This document shows, piece by piece, positions 56,653 through 64,000 of a DNA stretch of 64,000 nt. Within the stretch, counting starts at the first letter, position 1; every line of letters starts with the position of its first letter. This stretch comes from [Streptosporangium] indianense (GTDB taxonomy: Bacteria; Actinomycetota; Actinomycetes; Streptomycetales; Streptomycetaceae). Both the position numbers and the translations under genes were made by a program. The stretch lies in assembly GCF_021474405.1 (NCBI RefSeq), contig NZ_JAKEIO010000001.1, positions 62,001-126,000 of the forward strand, written 5' to 3'. The notes under the pieces are model-generated. The model was not told the DNA's origin, did not search any database, and saw only the letters and a list, made by a program, of their open reading frames with translations.

Positions 56653-59295
56653 ATGCGCACATCCCGTAGGACCCCCACAGCCGGCGCCGACGCGGCGTCC
56701 CCGCCCGTGCGCGGACGCCGCGCGCACGCCGGACCACCGGCCGACGAGGGCCCCGATGCGCCGTCGGACGCCGCACCGGACGGAGCGCCCGCGCGCGCGG
56801 AACGCTGGCACATACGCCCCCGCACCGTACGCGCCAAGATCGTCTGTCTGCTGATGGTGCCGGTCGTCTCCCTGCTGGCCCTGTGGGGCTACGCCACCGT
56901 CACCACCGCCCAGGACATCTCCCGGCTGCGACAGGTCCAGCGCGTCGACGCCACGGTCCGGGCTCCCGTCTCCGCCGCCGTCGCCGCACTCCAGACGGAA
57001 CGCGCGGCCGCCGTACGCCACGCCACCGACCCGTCCGCCGCCCGCACCGACGAACTGGACGAACTCGCCCGGCGCACCGACCGGGCCGTCGCGGCACTGC
57101 GGCTCGGCAACGGCACCACCGTCGCCGACGGCGGGGAACTGCCCCCCGCGGTCGCCCAACGGCTGAGGACGTTCGTCTCCGGTACCGAGCAACTGCGGCC
57201 GCTGCGCACCGCGGTGAAGGACCGACGCGCGGGCTGGGCCGAGACGTACGACCGCTACACCCGGACCATCTCGTCCGCTTTCGGTGTCGGAGGTGCCCTC
57301 ACCGGCATTCGCGACGCCGACCTCGGCTCCGACGCCCGTGTGCGGCTCGAACTGTCCCGCGCGGGCGAGGCACTGGCCCAGGAGGACGCGGTGCTGGCGA
57401 GCGCCCGCCTGGACGGCGTCCTGACCGGCGAGCGGCTGCGGCTCTTCACCGGCGCCGTCGATCTGCGCCGCACCCTCACCGCATCGGCCGTCGCGGACCT
57501 GAGCGGCACCGAACGCTCCGCGTGGGAGAACCTCGCGGACAGCAGCGCCTACGCCGGTCTGGGCGACGCCGAGGAAGGGATCCTCGGCCGCGGGCCGGGC
57601 GCGAAGGCGGTCGAAGCAGTATCCGAAGACACCTGGACCACGGCGCACGCGCGCGTGCAGAACGGCATGCGCAGCATCGAGGCCGACGCGGCACGCGGGG
57701 TCGCGGAACGGGCCGACCCGTTCACCCGGGGACTGCTCACCCCGGCCGGAGCCGCCCTCCTGCTCGGCCTCGCCGCCGTCGCAGCCTCGCTCGTCATCTC
57801 CGTGCGCATCGGACGCGGCCTCGTGGTGGAACTGGAGGGGCTGCGCAACAGCGCCCTGGAGATCGCACGGCGCAAACTGCCCGACGCCATGCGCAGGCTG
57901 CGCGCCGGCGACGAGATCGACATCCACGCCGAGGCCCCGCCGGGAGCGCCCGCGGACGACGAGACCGGACAGGTCGCCGAGGCCCTCACCACGGTGCACC
58001 GCGCGGCGCTGCGGGCCGCCGTGGAACGCGCCGAACTCGCCAGCGGCATCTCCGGCGTCTTCGTCAACCTCGCCCGCCGCAGCCAGATCCTCGTCCACCG
58101 GCAGCTGGCCCTCCTCGACAGCATGGAACGCCGCTCGGACGACCCGAACGAACTGAGCGACCTCTTCCGCCTCGACCACCTCACCACCCGCATGCGCCGC
58201 CACGCGGAGAGTCTGATCATCCTGTCCGGTGCAGCCCCCGGCAGGGCCTGGCGCATGCCGGTCTCCTTGACGAACGTGGTCCGCGCCGCCGTCTCCGAAG
58301 TGGAGGACTACGCGCGCGTGGAGGTGCGGCAACTCCCCGAGGCAGCCGTCGTCGGAGCCGCCGTCGCCGACCTCACCCACCTGCTGGCCGAGATCATCGA
58401 GAACGCCGCCCAGTTCTCCCCGCCCCACACGCGTGTGCGCGTCACCGGTGAACCCGTCGGCAACGGCTACGCCGTGGAGGTCGAGGACCGCGGCCTCGGC
58501 ATGGGCAAGGAGACTCTCGCCGAGGCCAACCGCCGCATCGCCCAGTCGGAGGCGCTCGACCTGTTCGACAGCGACCGGCTCGGCCTGTTCGTGGTCAGCC
58601 GGCTCGCCGCCCGGCACGAGGTCAAGGTCCACCTTCGGACCTCCCCGTACGGCGGTACCACCGCGGTCGTCCTGCTGCCCACCGCGCTGCTCCACACGGG
58701 CACGGCACAACGAGCTTCCGAAGCGGGGGAGTCCGCGCGGCGGCCCGAGGAACGCGCCTACGCGTCCGGTCCCGGCGACTCCACGGCTCAGGACGCCGTC
58801 CCCGCCCGGGGCGACCGGCGTGCCCTCGTGGCCCCCGTACCGACCGTCACCGAGACGGATACCGAGACCGATTCCGATCACGGGAACGAGAACGTGTGCC
58901 GCGCGCAGACCTCTCGGCACGCGGGCACCACCACTCACGCCGACAGCCCAGGTCACGCGGACAGCCCACGTCACCTGGAGACCCCGAGCCATACCCCGCC
59001 CCCAGGAGTCGCCACCTTGCGACTGCACCGCCCACCGCAGCAGCCCGAAGACTCCGACGACCTGCCGCGCCGTGTACGTCAGGCCAGCCTCGCTCCCCAA
59101 CTGCGCGCCCAGCGCCCCGAGGACCGACCCCCGGCACCGGCCCCCCGGGACCACGAGCGAACGCCCGAACTGGTCAGGGACCGCATGGCCGCCTACCGCG
59201 ACGGCTGGGCACGCGGCGGCGGCAGGCAACCCGGCCGTGGCACCACCTCCGGCCCCGCTACGGGCAGGGACAGCAGCGAAGGAGACCCCGCATGA
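56653..59295 (+). CDS. cvnA: conservon sensor histidine kinase CvnA
   Basis: An 880-residue membrane kinase. Residues 63-85 form the first membrane helix (IVCLLMVPVVSLLALWGYAT), 85-365 an extracellular nitrate/nitrite-sensing-like (NIT) helical domain, 370-395 the second helix, then HAMP (GRGLVVELEGLRNSALEIA), dimerisation (FVNLARRSQILVHRQLALLD) and an ATPase domain (EIIENAAQFSPPHTRVR, DRLGLFVVSRLAARH). The last 200 residues are disordered and rich in Pro, Ser and Asp. In conservons CvnA works with a CvnB, CvnC and CvnD to switch a small GTPase. ATG 56653 has GAGGAG upstream, and the stop overlaps cvnB. Confidence 0.93.
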   Translation: MRTSRRTPTAGADAASPPVRGRRAHAGPPADEGPDAPSDAAPDGAPARAERWHIRPRTVRAKIVCLLMVPVVSLLALWGYATVTTAQDISRLRQVQRVDATVRAPVSAAVAALQTERAAAVRHATDPSAARTDELDELARRTDRAVAALRLGNGTTVADGGELPPAVAQRLRTFVSGTEQLRPLRTAVKDRRAGWAETYDRYTRTISSAFGVGGALTGIRDADLGSDARVRLELSRAGEALAQEDAVLASARLDGVLTGERLRLFTGAVDLRRTLTASAVADLSGTERSAWENLADSSAYAGLGDAEEGILGRGPGAKAVEAVSEDTWTTAHARVQNGMRSIEADAARGVAERADPFTRGLLTPAGAALLLGLAAVAASLVISVRIGRGLVVELEGLRNSALEIARRKLPDAMRRLRAGDEIDIHAEAPPGAPADDETGQVAEALTTVHRAALRAAVERAELASGISGVFVNLARRSQILVHRQLALLDSMERRSDDPNELSDLFRLDHLTTRMRRHAESLIILSGAAPGRAWRMPVSLTNVVRAAVSEVEDYARVEVRQLPEAAVVGAAVADLTHLLAEIIENAAQFSPPHTRVRVTGEPVGNGYAVEVEDRGLGMGKETLAEANRRIAQSEALDLFDSDRLGLFVVSRLAARHEVKVHLRTSPYGGTTAVVLLPTALLHTGTAQRASEAGESARRPEERAYASGPGDSTAQDAVPARGDRRALVAPVPTVTETDTETDSDHGNENVCRAQTSRHAGTTTHADSPGHADSPRHLETPSHTPPPGVATLRLHRPPQQPEDSDDLPRRVRQASLAPQLRAQRPEDRPPAPAPRDHERTPELVRDRMAAYRDGWARGGGRQPGRGTTSGPATGRDSSEGDPA

Positions 59296-59729
59296 TCCAG
59301 GACCCGAGCACCCAGTCCGCCGCGCGATCCGGCGAACTCGACTGGCTGCTGGACGATCTGGTGCTCCGCGCGAGCGACATCCGGCACGCCGTGGTGCTGT
59401 CCAACGACGGCCTCGCCATCGGCGCCTCGACCGGGCTGCGCCGCGAGGACGCCGAGCACCTCGCCGCGGTCGCCTCGGGCTTCCACAGCCTCGCCAAGGG
59501 GGCGGGGCGGCACTTCGGCGTCGGCGGAGTGCGCCAGACGATGGTGGAGATGGACGAGGGCTTCCTGTTCGTCGCCGCCGCGGGCGACGGCTCCTGCCTC
59601 GCCCTCCTCACCGCGGTCACGGCCGACATCGGCCTCGTGGCCTACGAGATGGCACGCCTGGTCAAACGCGTCGGTGAGCACCTCGGTACCGCTCCCCGCG
59701 CGGCCGCACGGCCGCCCGCCGCCGGATGA
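59292..59729 (+). CDS. cvnB: conservon roadblock/LC7 protein CvnB
   Basis: A 145-residue roadblock/LC7 protein (LDWLLDDLVLRASDIRHAVV, ASGFHSLAKGAGRHFG, LFVAAAGDGSCLALL). Such proteins regulate small GTPases; here the likely partner is CvnD. The start overlaps cvnA by 4 bp. A second gene for a near-identical protein lies at 61190, outside the conservon. Confidence 0.95.
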   Translation: MIQDPSTQSAARSGELDWLLDDLVLRASDIRHAVVLSNDGLAIGASTGLRREDAEHLAAVASGFHSLAKGAGRHFGVGGVRQTMVEMDEGFLFVAAAGDGSCLALLTAVTADIGLVAYEMARLVKRVGEHLGTAPRAAARPPAAG

Positions 59730-59745
59730 ACCGGGAGAACGGTCC

Positions 59746-60177
59746 GTGCAGATGACCGAGGACATGACGGGCACCCCGTCCGAAGAGGGCGCCGCCGAGG
59801 AGGGCAGCCACTGGTACGACAACGAGGCAGGCCCGCTCGTCCGCCCCTACGCCATGACGGGCGGACGTACCCGGCCCGGGCCCAGCGGCGTACGGTTCGA
59901 CCTGATCGCCCTGGTCACCCTCGACCCCGGGGCGCCCGCGGTGGACGACGCCCCGCTCGGCCCGGAACACCGCAACCTCCTCGACCTCTGCCGCCCGGAG
60001 ACCCAGTCGGTGGCCGAACTCGCCGCGGGCGCGGACCTCCCGCTCGGTGTGGTCAGGGTCCTCCTCGGTGACCTCCTGGAACTCGGCTGCGTCACCGTCA
60101 GCCGACCCGTACCCCCGGCACAGCTGCCCGACGAACGCATCCTGCGCGAGGTGATCGAGGGCCTGAGAGCGCTGTAG
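59746..60177 (+). CDS. cvnC: conservon DUF742 protein CvnC
   Basis: A 143-residue DUF742 protein. SHWYDNEAGPLVRPYAMTGG is the family signature, followed by a winged-helix-like region (LAAGADLPLGVVRVLLGDLL). It sits between CvnB and the GTPase CvnD as in all conservons. GTG 59746 follows GGGAG seven bases upstream; ATG 59752 is an alternative. The spacing of 44 bp to cvnD is normal. Confidence 0.93.
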   Translation: MQMTEDMTGTPSEEGAAEEGSHWYDNEAGPLVRPYAMTGGRTRPGPSGVRFDLIALVTLDPGAPAVDDAPLGPEHRNLLDLCRPETQSVAELAAGADLPLGVVRVLLGDLLELGCVTVSRPVPPAQLPDERILREVIEGLRAL

Positions 60178-60221
60178 CCCCCCACACCGACGGAACCCAC
60201 ACCACCTGAGAGAAGTGATCA

Positions 60222-60827
60222 ATGGTCTCCGAGCACTCCGACGCCCCGGGCGGCGACTCCGCCGCACTGGCGTTGAAGATTCTGGTCGCCGGCGGATTCG
60301 GCGTGGGCAAGACCACGCTGGTGGGAGCCGTCAGCGAGATCCGGCCGCTGCGCACCGAGGAACTCCTCAGCGAAGCAGGGCAGTCGGTGGACGACACCGA
60401 CGGCGTGGACCACAAGACCACCACGACCGTCGCCATGGACTTCGGGCGCATCACCATCCGGTCGGGCCTCTCCCTGTATCTGTTCGGCACGCCGGGCCAG
60501 GACCGCTTCTGGTTCCTGTGGGACGAGTTGTCACAAGGGGCACTCGGCGCGGTGGTCCTCGCGGACACCCGCCGCCTGGAGGACTGCTTCCCCGCGGTCG
60601 ACTACTTCGAGCACCGGCACATCCCGTTCGTCGTGGCCGTCAACTGCTTCGCGGGCGCCCGGCGGCACGGCGCCACGGACGTCTCGCGCGCACTCGACCT
60701 CGACCGGGGCACGCCCGTGGTGCTCTGCGACGCCCGTGACCGCGACTCGGGGAAGGAGGTGCTGATCCGGCTCGTCGAGTACGCCGGGCGGATGCACACC
60801 GCCCGGCTGCTCGACTCGGTCGGCTGA
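60222..60827 (+). CDS. cvnD: conservon small GTPase CvnD
   Basis: A 201-residue Ras-like GTPase of the bacterial MglA/Cvn class. The P-loop is AGGFGVGKTTLV near residue 24, switch II is LFGTPGQDRFWF, and VVAVNCFAG stands in for the usual NKxD. It lacks a membrane anchor, so it is likely recruited to the kinase CvnA. The stop is followed within 15 bp by the broken 3' end of a convergent F420-enzyme gene. Confidence 0.95.
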   Translation: MVSEHSDAPGGDSAALALKILVAGGFGVGKTTLVGAVSEIRPLRTEELLSEAGQSVDDTDGVDHKTTTTVAMDFGRITIRSGLSLYLFGTPGQDRFWFLWDELSQGALGAVVLADTRRLEDCFPAVDYFEHRHIPFVVAVNCFAGARRHGATDVSRALDLDRGTPVVLCDARDRDSGKEVLIRLVEYAGRMHTARLLDSVG

Positions 60828-60839
60828 CCGCGCAGGGGG

Positions 60840-61073
60840 CTCCACCACGAAGGAACACGGCGGCCGGTCGTCGTCCACGCACAGGGCGGTCCGGTCGTCC
60901 CGGAGCCGGTTGCGCCCCTTCACACTGTCCTTGCCGGTGCTGAACACCACCTCGTCCCCGTCCGCCAGAAACCAGATCGGAGCCACGTGCGGGCTGCCGT
61001 CGGCCCGGACCGTGGAGAGCCTCGCGGTGCGCGTGCCGTGGGAGACGAACTCCCGCCATTGCGCGTCGGTCAT
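60840..61073 (-). pseudogene. 3'-truncated PPOX-class F420-dependent enzyme
   Basis: From ATG 61073 the minus strand reads MTDAQWREFVSHGTRTARLS and continues through APIWFLADGDEVVFSTGKDS to CVDDDRPPCSFVVE, the N-terminal 78 residues of a PPOX-class F420-dependent oxidoreductase (family length about 135-145). The similarity then stops, and the open frame runs on antisense to cvnD until 60531. The C-terminal half, with F420 and dimer contacts, is missing. The break lies within 15 bp of the cvnD stop, indicating a deletion or rearrangement beside the conservon. It is unlikely to give an active enzyme. Confidence 0.75.
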
Positions 61074-61189
61074 CTTCTCTGCCTTGGCTCCCACCCTCCT
61101 TGCCCCGGCCGCGGTCGTGGTGAAGGCTGAGATGGAGATCCTCCGGCCAGGAGGGGAATCGCACGGGGAGAAAACGGGGAGATCGGAAG

Positions 61190-61603
61190 ATGGCGCAGAA
61201 CCAGGGACTCGACTGGCTGCTGGACGACCTGACCGAGCGCGTCCACGAAGTGCGGCACGCACTGGTCCTGTCCAACGACGGCCTGGTGACCGGCGCGAGC
61301 ACCGGACTGCGCCGCGAGGACGCCGAGCACCTCGCGGCCGTGTCGTCCGGATTGCACAGTCTGGCGAAGGGCTCCGGGCGGCACTTCGGCGCGGGCAGCG
61401 TACGTCAGACCATGATCGAGTTCGATGACGCGGTGCTGTTCGTCACCGCGGCCGGGACGGGCAGTTGTCTGTGCGTCCTCAGCGGCGCGGAGGCCGACAT
61501 CGGCCAGATCGCCTACGAGATGACACTGCTGGTCAACCGGGTCGGCGAGCGTCTCGACGTCGATGCGCGTCAGCCCGAACCGAAACCGATCACAGACCTC
61601 TGA
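61190..61603 (+). CDS. orphan roadblock/LC7 protein, CvnB paralogue
   Basis: A 137-residue roadblock/LC7 protein highly similar to the conservon CvnB (shared RREDAEHLAAV, SLAKG-GRHFG, VRQTM, GSCL). It stands alone, with no kinase, DUF742 or GTPase gene of its own, downstream of a broken F420 gene. It may be a duplicate that cross-talks with CvnD or with conservons elsewhere. ATG 61190 has GGGGAGAT upstream. Confidence 0.93.
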   Translation: MAQNQGLDWLLDDLTERVHEVRHALVLSNDGLVTGASTGLRREDAEHLAAVSSGLHSLAKGSGRHFGAGSVRQTMIEFDDAVLFVTAAGTGSCLCVLSGAEADIGQIAYEMTLLVNRVGERLDVDARQPEPKPITDL

Positions 61604-61629
61604 CCTGCACGTTCGTCACCCCCGCGGAG

Positions 61630-61638
61630 TTATCCACA
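61630..61638 (+). promoter_or_regulatory. isolated DnaA-box-like sequence
   Basis: TTATCCACA is a perfect match to the classical DnaA box. It lies in the 179-bp gap between the orphan CvnB gene and the DUF6397-like gene. No other box is seen nearby, so it is not an origin; it could be a DnaA-titration or regulatory site, or chance. Confidence 0.45.
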
Positions 61639-61679
61639 GGCTCGCCACGCGATCCGCCGAAGCGGCTACGGTTTTTTCA

Positions 61680-61734
61680 CGGCGATCGCACAACGGTGAT
61701 CGCCCACGGTCGTCGGCATCCGGCGATCGCACGC
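61680..61734 (+). repeat. three GATCGC-containing repeats in a promoter region
   Basis: GGCGATCGCAC at 61682, GGTGATCGCCC at 61696 and GGCGATCGCAC at 61722 are repeated upstream of the gene starting at 61783. The first two form GGCGATC, 10 bp, GATCGCC, an inverted repeat. A run of T (61672-61677) precedes them. They may be regulator sites. Confidence 0.5.
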
Positions 61735-61782
61735 CGCGCTCGCCGATGCCGGCAGCCGCTGACTCCACGGGGGAGACCGACC

Positions 61783-62751
61783 ATGGCACGCACCAGCACC
61801 AGCACCAGCACCACATCCACGCCCGACCGCCGCGCCTGCGTCCCGAGCCGGGCCGCTCGTGAACTGGAGCTCAGGCGGCGCGAGTTCGACCTCGCCGTGA
61901 ACCTGGGGCTCATCCGGACCGTTCCCGACGAAGGGGGCGGGGGCCGGCGCGTGGCACGGGCCGAGATCGACCGGCTGCGCTCCGCAGAGGGGTTCCCGGA
62001 GGCCCTGCGCGAGCGCGTCACGACGGTCGGCACCACGGAAGGCGCCAGGCTCATCAACGTGGCGCCCACCAGGTTCACGAGCCTCGCGCGCTACGGCCTG
62101 CTGGTACCGGTGACGTTCTATCTGAACCGCTACCGGACCGTCGTCTGGCTGTATCAGGCCGAAGAACTCAAGCAGTTCGCGGCCGAAAGAAGTAACGCGC
62201 GGCTGCTGACCGCCCGCCACACGCCCGCGGAGATCCGGGAAGGACTGAAGGCCGGAATGGACCGGCGGCCACGCAACTGGCGAGGGCGGCACGTCGGGTT
62301 CCTCACCCGGCAGGCGGGCGACGACCCCTGGGCACGCGCGGCGGCGCTCGCCTCCCTCCTGGACCCTGCCGACGTGCGGGACGTCGTCAAGGACCCGCAC
62401 GAGCGTGCCCGCCTGGCCCGCTGCCGTCCCCTGCTCCCTGCGCACGGCGCCCCTGGTTCACCCACCGCCGAACTGGCCGAGAGGCTCATGAGTGCGAGCG
62501 ACCGGGACGAGGTGGCCTGGTTCCGCGCGGACCTGACCCACACGATGGAAGCGGCCCGACGACACCACTCCGAGGCGGGGACGCCTTCCCCGACACCACC
62601 CCCGGCTTCACCACCCCTCACATCACCACCGGCTCCGGCATCGGTGCCGGCTCCGACGGCGATGCGGCCCGCGTCCTCCGGCTGCACCCCTCACCACGGC
62701 CACGGCCTGCTGCGCTGGTTCCGCCGCAGAGGCCGGCGCCCCGCCCGGTGA
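61783..62751 (+). CDS. DUF6397-like protein of unknown function
   Basis: A 322-residue protein. The N-terminal half is helical and DNA-binding-like (RRACVPSRAARELELRRREF, AVNLGLIRTVPDEGGGGRRV, ARAEIDRLRSAEGF), reminiscent of MerR/excisionase-like domains; the C-terminus is Pro/Ser-rich with a basic tail (LLRWFRRRGRRPAR). I recall such proteins as DUF6397 in Streptomyces. An AGCACC repeat encodes the Thr/Ser start. ATG 61783 follows GGGGGAGA. Repeats and a DnaA-like site lie upstream. Confidence 0.72.
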   Translation: MARTSTSTSTTSTPDRRACVPSRAARELELRRREFDLAVNLGLIRTVPDEGGGGRRVARAEIDRLRSAEGFPEALRERVTTVGTTEGARLINVAPTRFTSLARYGLLVPVTFYLNRYRTVVWLYQAEELKQFAAERSNARLLTARHTPAEIREGLKAGMDRRPRNWRGRHVGFLTRQAGDDPWARAAALASLLDPADVRDVVKDPHERARLARCRPLLPAHGAPGSPTAELAERLMSASDRDEVAWFRADLTHTMEAARRHHSEAGTPSPTPPPASPPLTSPPAPASVPAPTAMRPASSGCTPHHGHGLLRWFRRRGRRPAR

Positions 62752-62851
62752 GCTCGACGGCACCGCTTCACCACAGGCAGGCCGGCCCGGCCGAGGACGT
62801 TCCGGATGCGCCGGGGTCCGACTCTGACGAGACTGTGTCCGGGAGGCGACC

Positions 62852-63223
62852 ATGTTCGGTACGACGAAGGCGTTCAGCGGGTTCTCGGTGAACGACATCG
62901 ACGCGGCCAGGGCGTTCTACGCCGACACGCTCGGGCTCCGGGTGTCGGAGGAGAACGGGATGCTGATCCTGCACCTCGCGGGTGACCGGGACACCCTGGT
63001 CTACCCCAAGCCGGACCACACGCCCGCGACCTTCACGATCCTCAACTTCCCGGTCGACGACATCGAGGCCGCGGTCGACGAGCTCGGCAGGAGAGGGGTG
63101 CGTTTCGAGCGCTACGACCACCTCAAGACGGACGACAAGGGCATCTTCCGCGGCGGTGGCCCGCTGATCGCCTGGTTCACCGACCCGGCGGGGAACGTGC
63201 TCTCCGTGCTCCAGCAGACCTGA
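62852..63223 (+). CDS. VOC family (glyoxalase/bleomycin resistance-like) protein
   Basis: A 123-residue single VOC module ([54 protein letters not shown]). Such dimeric proteins include metal-dependent lyases and antibiotic-binding proteins; no specific activity can be deduced. The usual metal-ligating positions hold Ser near the N-terminus and Asp in FTDPAGN rather than a clear His/Glu set. ATG 62852 follows GGGAGGCG. The glycosylase gene begins 11 bp downstream, so they may be co-transcribed. Confidence 0.92.
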   Translation: MFGTTKAFSGFSVNDIDAARAFYADTLGLRVSEENGMLILHLAGDRDTLVYPKPDHTPATFTILNFPVDDIEAAVDELGRRGVRFERYDHLKTDDKGIFRGGGPLIAWFTDPAGNVLSVLQQT

Positions 63224-63233
63224 CGCGCCGGTC

Positions 63234-64000
63234 GTGCCCGAGCTTCCCGACGTCGAGGGCTTCCGGCAGGTCCTCGAGTCGTGCGCCAAGGGGCGCATCA
63301 TCCGCCGCGTCGAGGTGCGCGACCCGGGCGTCCTGCACGGTGTCGACACCCGGCGTCTGAGGGACGCGCTCGAAGGGCGGCGCTTCGGCACGCCGGAGCG
63401 GCGCGGCAAGTGGCTGCTCGCCCGCACCGGGGGCCCCACCCTCGTCCTGCACTTCGGCATGACCGGGCGGCTGGTCTGCGGGCACGCCGACGATCCCGTC
63501 GAGCCCCATGACCGCGTCCTGTTCACCCTGGGCGGCGGCCGGCAGCTGCGCTTCCGCGACCAGCGCAAACTGCAGGGGCTCTGGCTGGCCCACGACGAGT
63601 CCGACATCGACCGGCTGCTGAAGGGGCAGGGGCCCGATGCGCTGGCCGTGGACCGTGCGGAGTTCGAGCAGGTGCTCTCGGCGCGCCGCGGGCGTCTCAA
63701 AACGGCTCTCACCGACCAGTCAGTGGTGGCCGGACTCGGCAATCTGCTCGCCGACGAGATCCTCTGGCGGGCCCGGCTGCGTCCCGACCGGGGAGCGCGT
63801 GACCTGTCCGAGGAGGACCGCCGGCGCCTTTACGGCGAGATGCGCCGCACCCTGCGCTCCTCCGTCACCGCCGGGTGCGTGCCGCCACGTGACTCCTGGC
63901 TCACCGGCCACCGCGACGACCGTGACCCGAGATGCCCACGGTGCGGCACGCAACTGCGCAGGTCCCGCATGGCGGGACGGGGCACGGTGTGGTGTCCGCG
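63234..64000 (+). CDS. Fpg/Nei family DNA glycosylase (partial, 3' end outside window)
   Basis: The 255 visible codons begin GTG then PELPDVEGFRQVLESCAKG. The Pro-Glu start supplies the N-terminal proline nucleophile and catalytic Glu of formamidopyrimidine-DNA glycosylase/endonuclease VIII enzymes, which remove oxidised bases. Further marks are LHFGMTGRLV, RFRDQRK and the helix-two-turn-helix QSVVAGLGNLLADEIL. The zinc finger begins at CPRCGTQLRR and continues at VWCPR, cut by the window end. The GTG is 11 bp after the VOC gene stop. Confidence 0.9.
   Translation, partial: MPELPDVEGFRQVLESCAKGRIIRRVEVRDPGVLHGVDTRRLRDALEGRRFGTPERRGKWLLARTGGPTLVLHFGMTGRLVCGHADDPVEPHDRVLFTLGGGRQLRFRDQRKLQGLWLAHDESDIDRLLKGQGPDALAVDRAEFEQVLSARRGRLKTALTDQSVVAGLGNLLADEILWRARLRPDRGARDLSEEDRRRLYGEMRRTLRSSVTAGCVPPRDSWLTGHRDDRDPRCPRCGTQLRRSRMAGRGTVWCP

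Noticed and set aside
56395-59229. 944-codon minus-strand open frame opposite cvnA
   Set aside because: Antisense to a complete conservon kinase; composition is that of a GC-rich shadow frame.
61630-61638. Possible replication origin
   Set aside because: Only one DnaA-like box is present, with no cluster and no dnaA or dnaN nearby.

Overview
This 64 kb window is a continuous, gene-dense stretch of a Streptomyces chromosome. The evidence is very high GC with GC-rich third codon positions, many GTG and TTG starts, 4-bp ATGA/GTGA overlaps, a complete conservon, streptomycete-type xylose isomerase, the RppA melanin-pigment locus, and several families known mainly from streptomycetes. From memory the gene order follows the S. 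coelicolor segment running from urease through rppA to xylA, read in reverse numbering; no database was searched. I see no rRNA, tRNA, insertion sequence, prophage, attachment site or CRISPR array. Both window edges cut genes: ureB on the left and a Fpg/Nei glycosylase on the right.

Layout. 1-4203: urease ureB(partial)-ureC-ureF-ureG-ureD. 4334-9847: secreted tripeptidyl aminopeptidase, an SDR epimerase, a PlsC acyltransferase, an RpiB-like isomerase and a PAS-PP2C phosphatase. 9914-15640: a large PAS/GAF/PP2C/HATPase protein, a 0.55 kb repeat-bearing gap, then ornithine aminotransferase and dimethylargininase under an Lrp/AsnC regulator. 15762-19863: a four-gene module of LytTR response regulator, small membrane protein, sodium/solute symporter and LytS-type kinase. 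19868-25160: CtaG, 6-phosphofructokinase, the GatD/MurT lipid II amidation pair and a peptide deformylase. 25258-31371: TetR and acyl-CoA dehydrogenase, the rppA pigment operon, succinate semialdehyde dehydrogenase and a NUDIX protein. 31368-38058: LigB-type DNA ligase, thioredoxin-reductase-like flavoprotein with a divergent XRE-cupin regulator, and an operon of quinone oxidoreductase plus two acyl-CoA dehydrogenases. 38265-47843: secreted phosphodiesterase, phosphodiester glycosidase, a methyltransferase-NUDIX fusion, a Tat amidase, and the xylose locus (ROK regulator, xylB, divergent xylA). 47892-53929: SWIM protein plus SNF2 helicase and small conserved genes. 54027-64000: MpaB-type oxygenase, methyltransferase, MHYT protein, conservon cvnABCD, a truncated F420 gene, an orphan second CvnB, a DUF6397-like protein, a VOC protein and the glycosylase.

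Main finding. Between rppA and the downstream cupin monooxygenase lies a 49-codon open frame. Its first 40 codons are collinear with the N-terminus of the P450 CYP158A2 and its last nine match that enzyme's C-terminus. About 355 codons are missing in frame, so this strain appears to have lost the flaviolin-coupling P450 while keeping the genes on both sides. Other points of note are mutually exclusive hairpins in the xylB leader, several sharp palindromic operators next to acyl-CoA genes, tandem repeats that begin at stop codons, and a likely non-canonical start for the SNF2 helicase.
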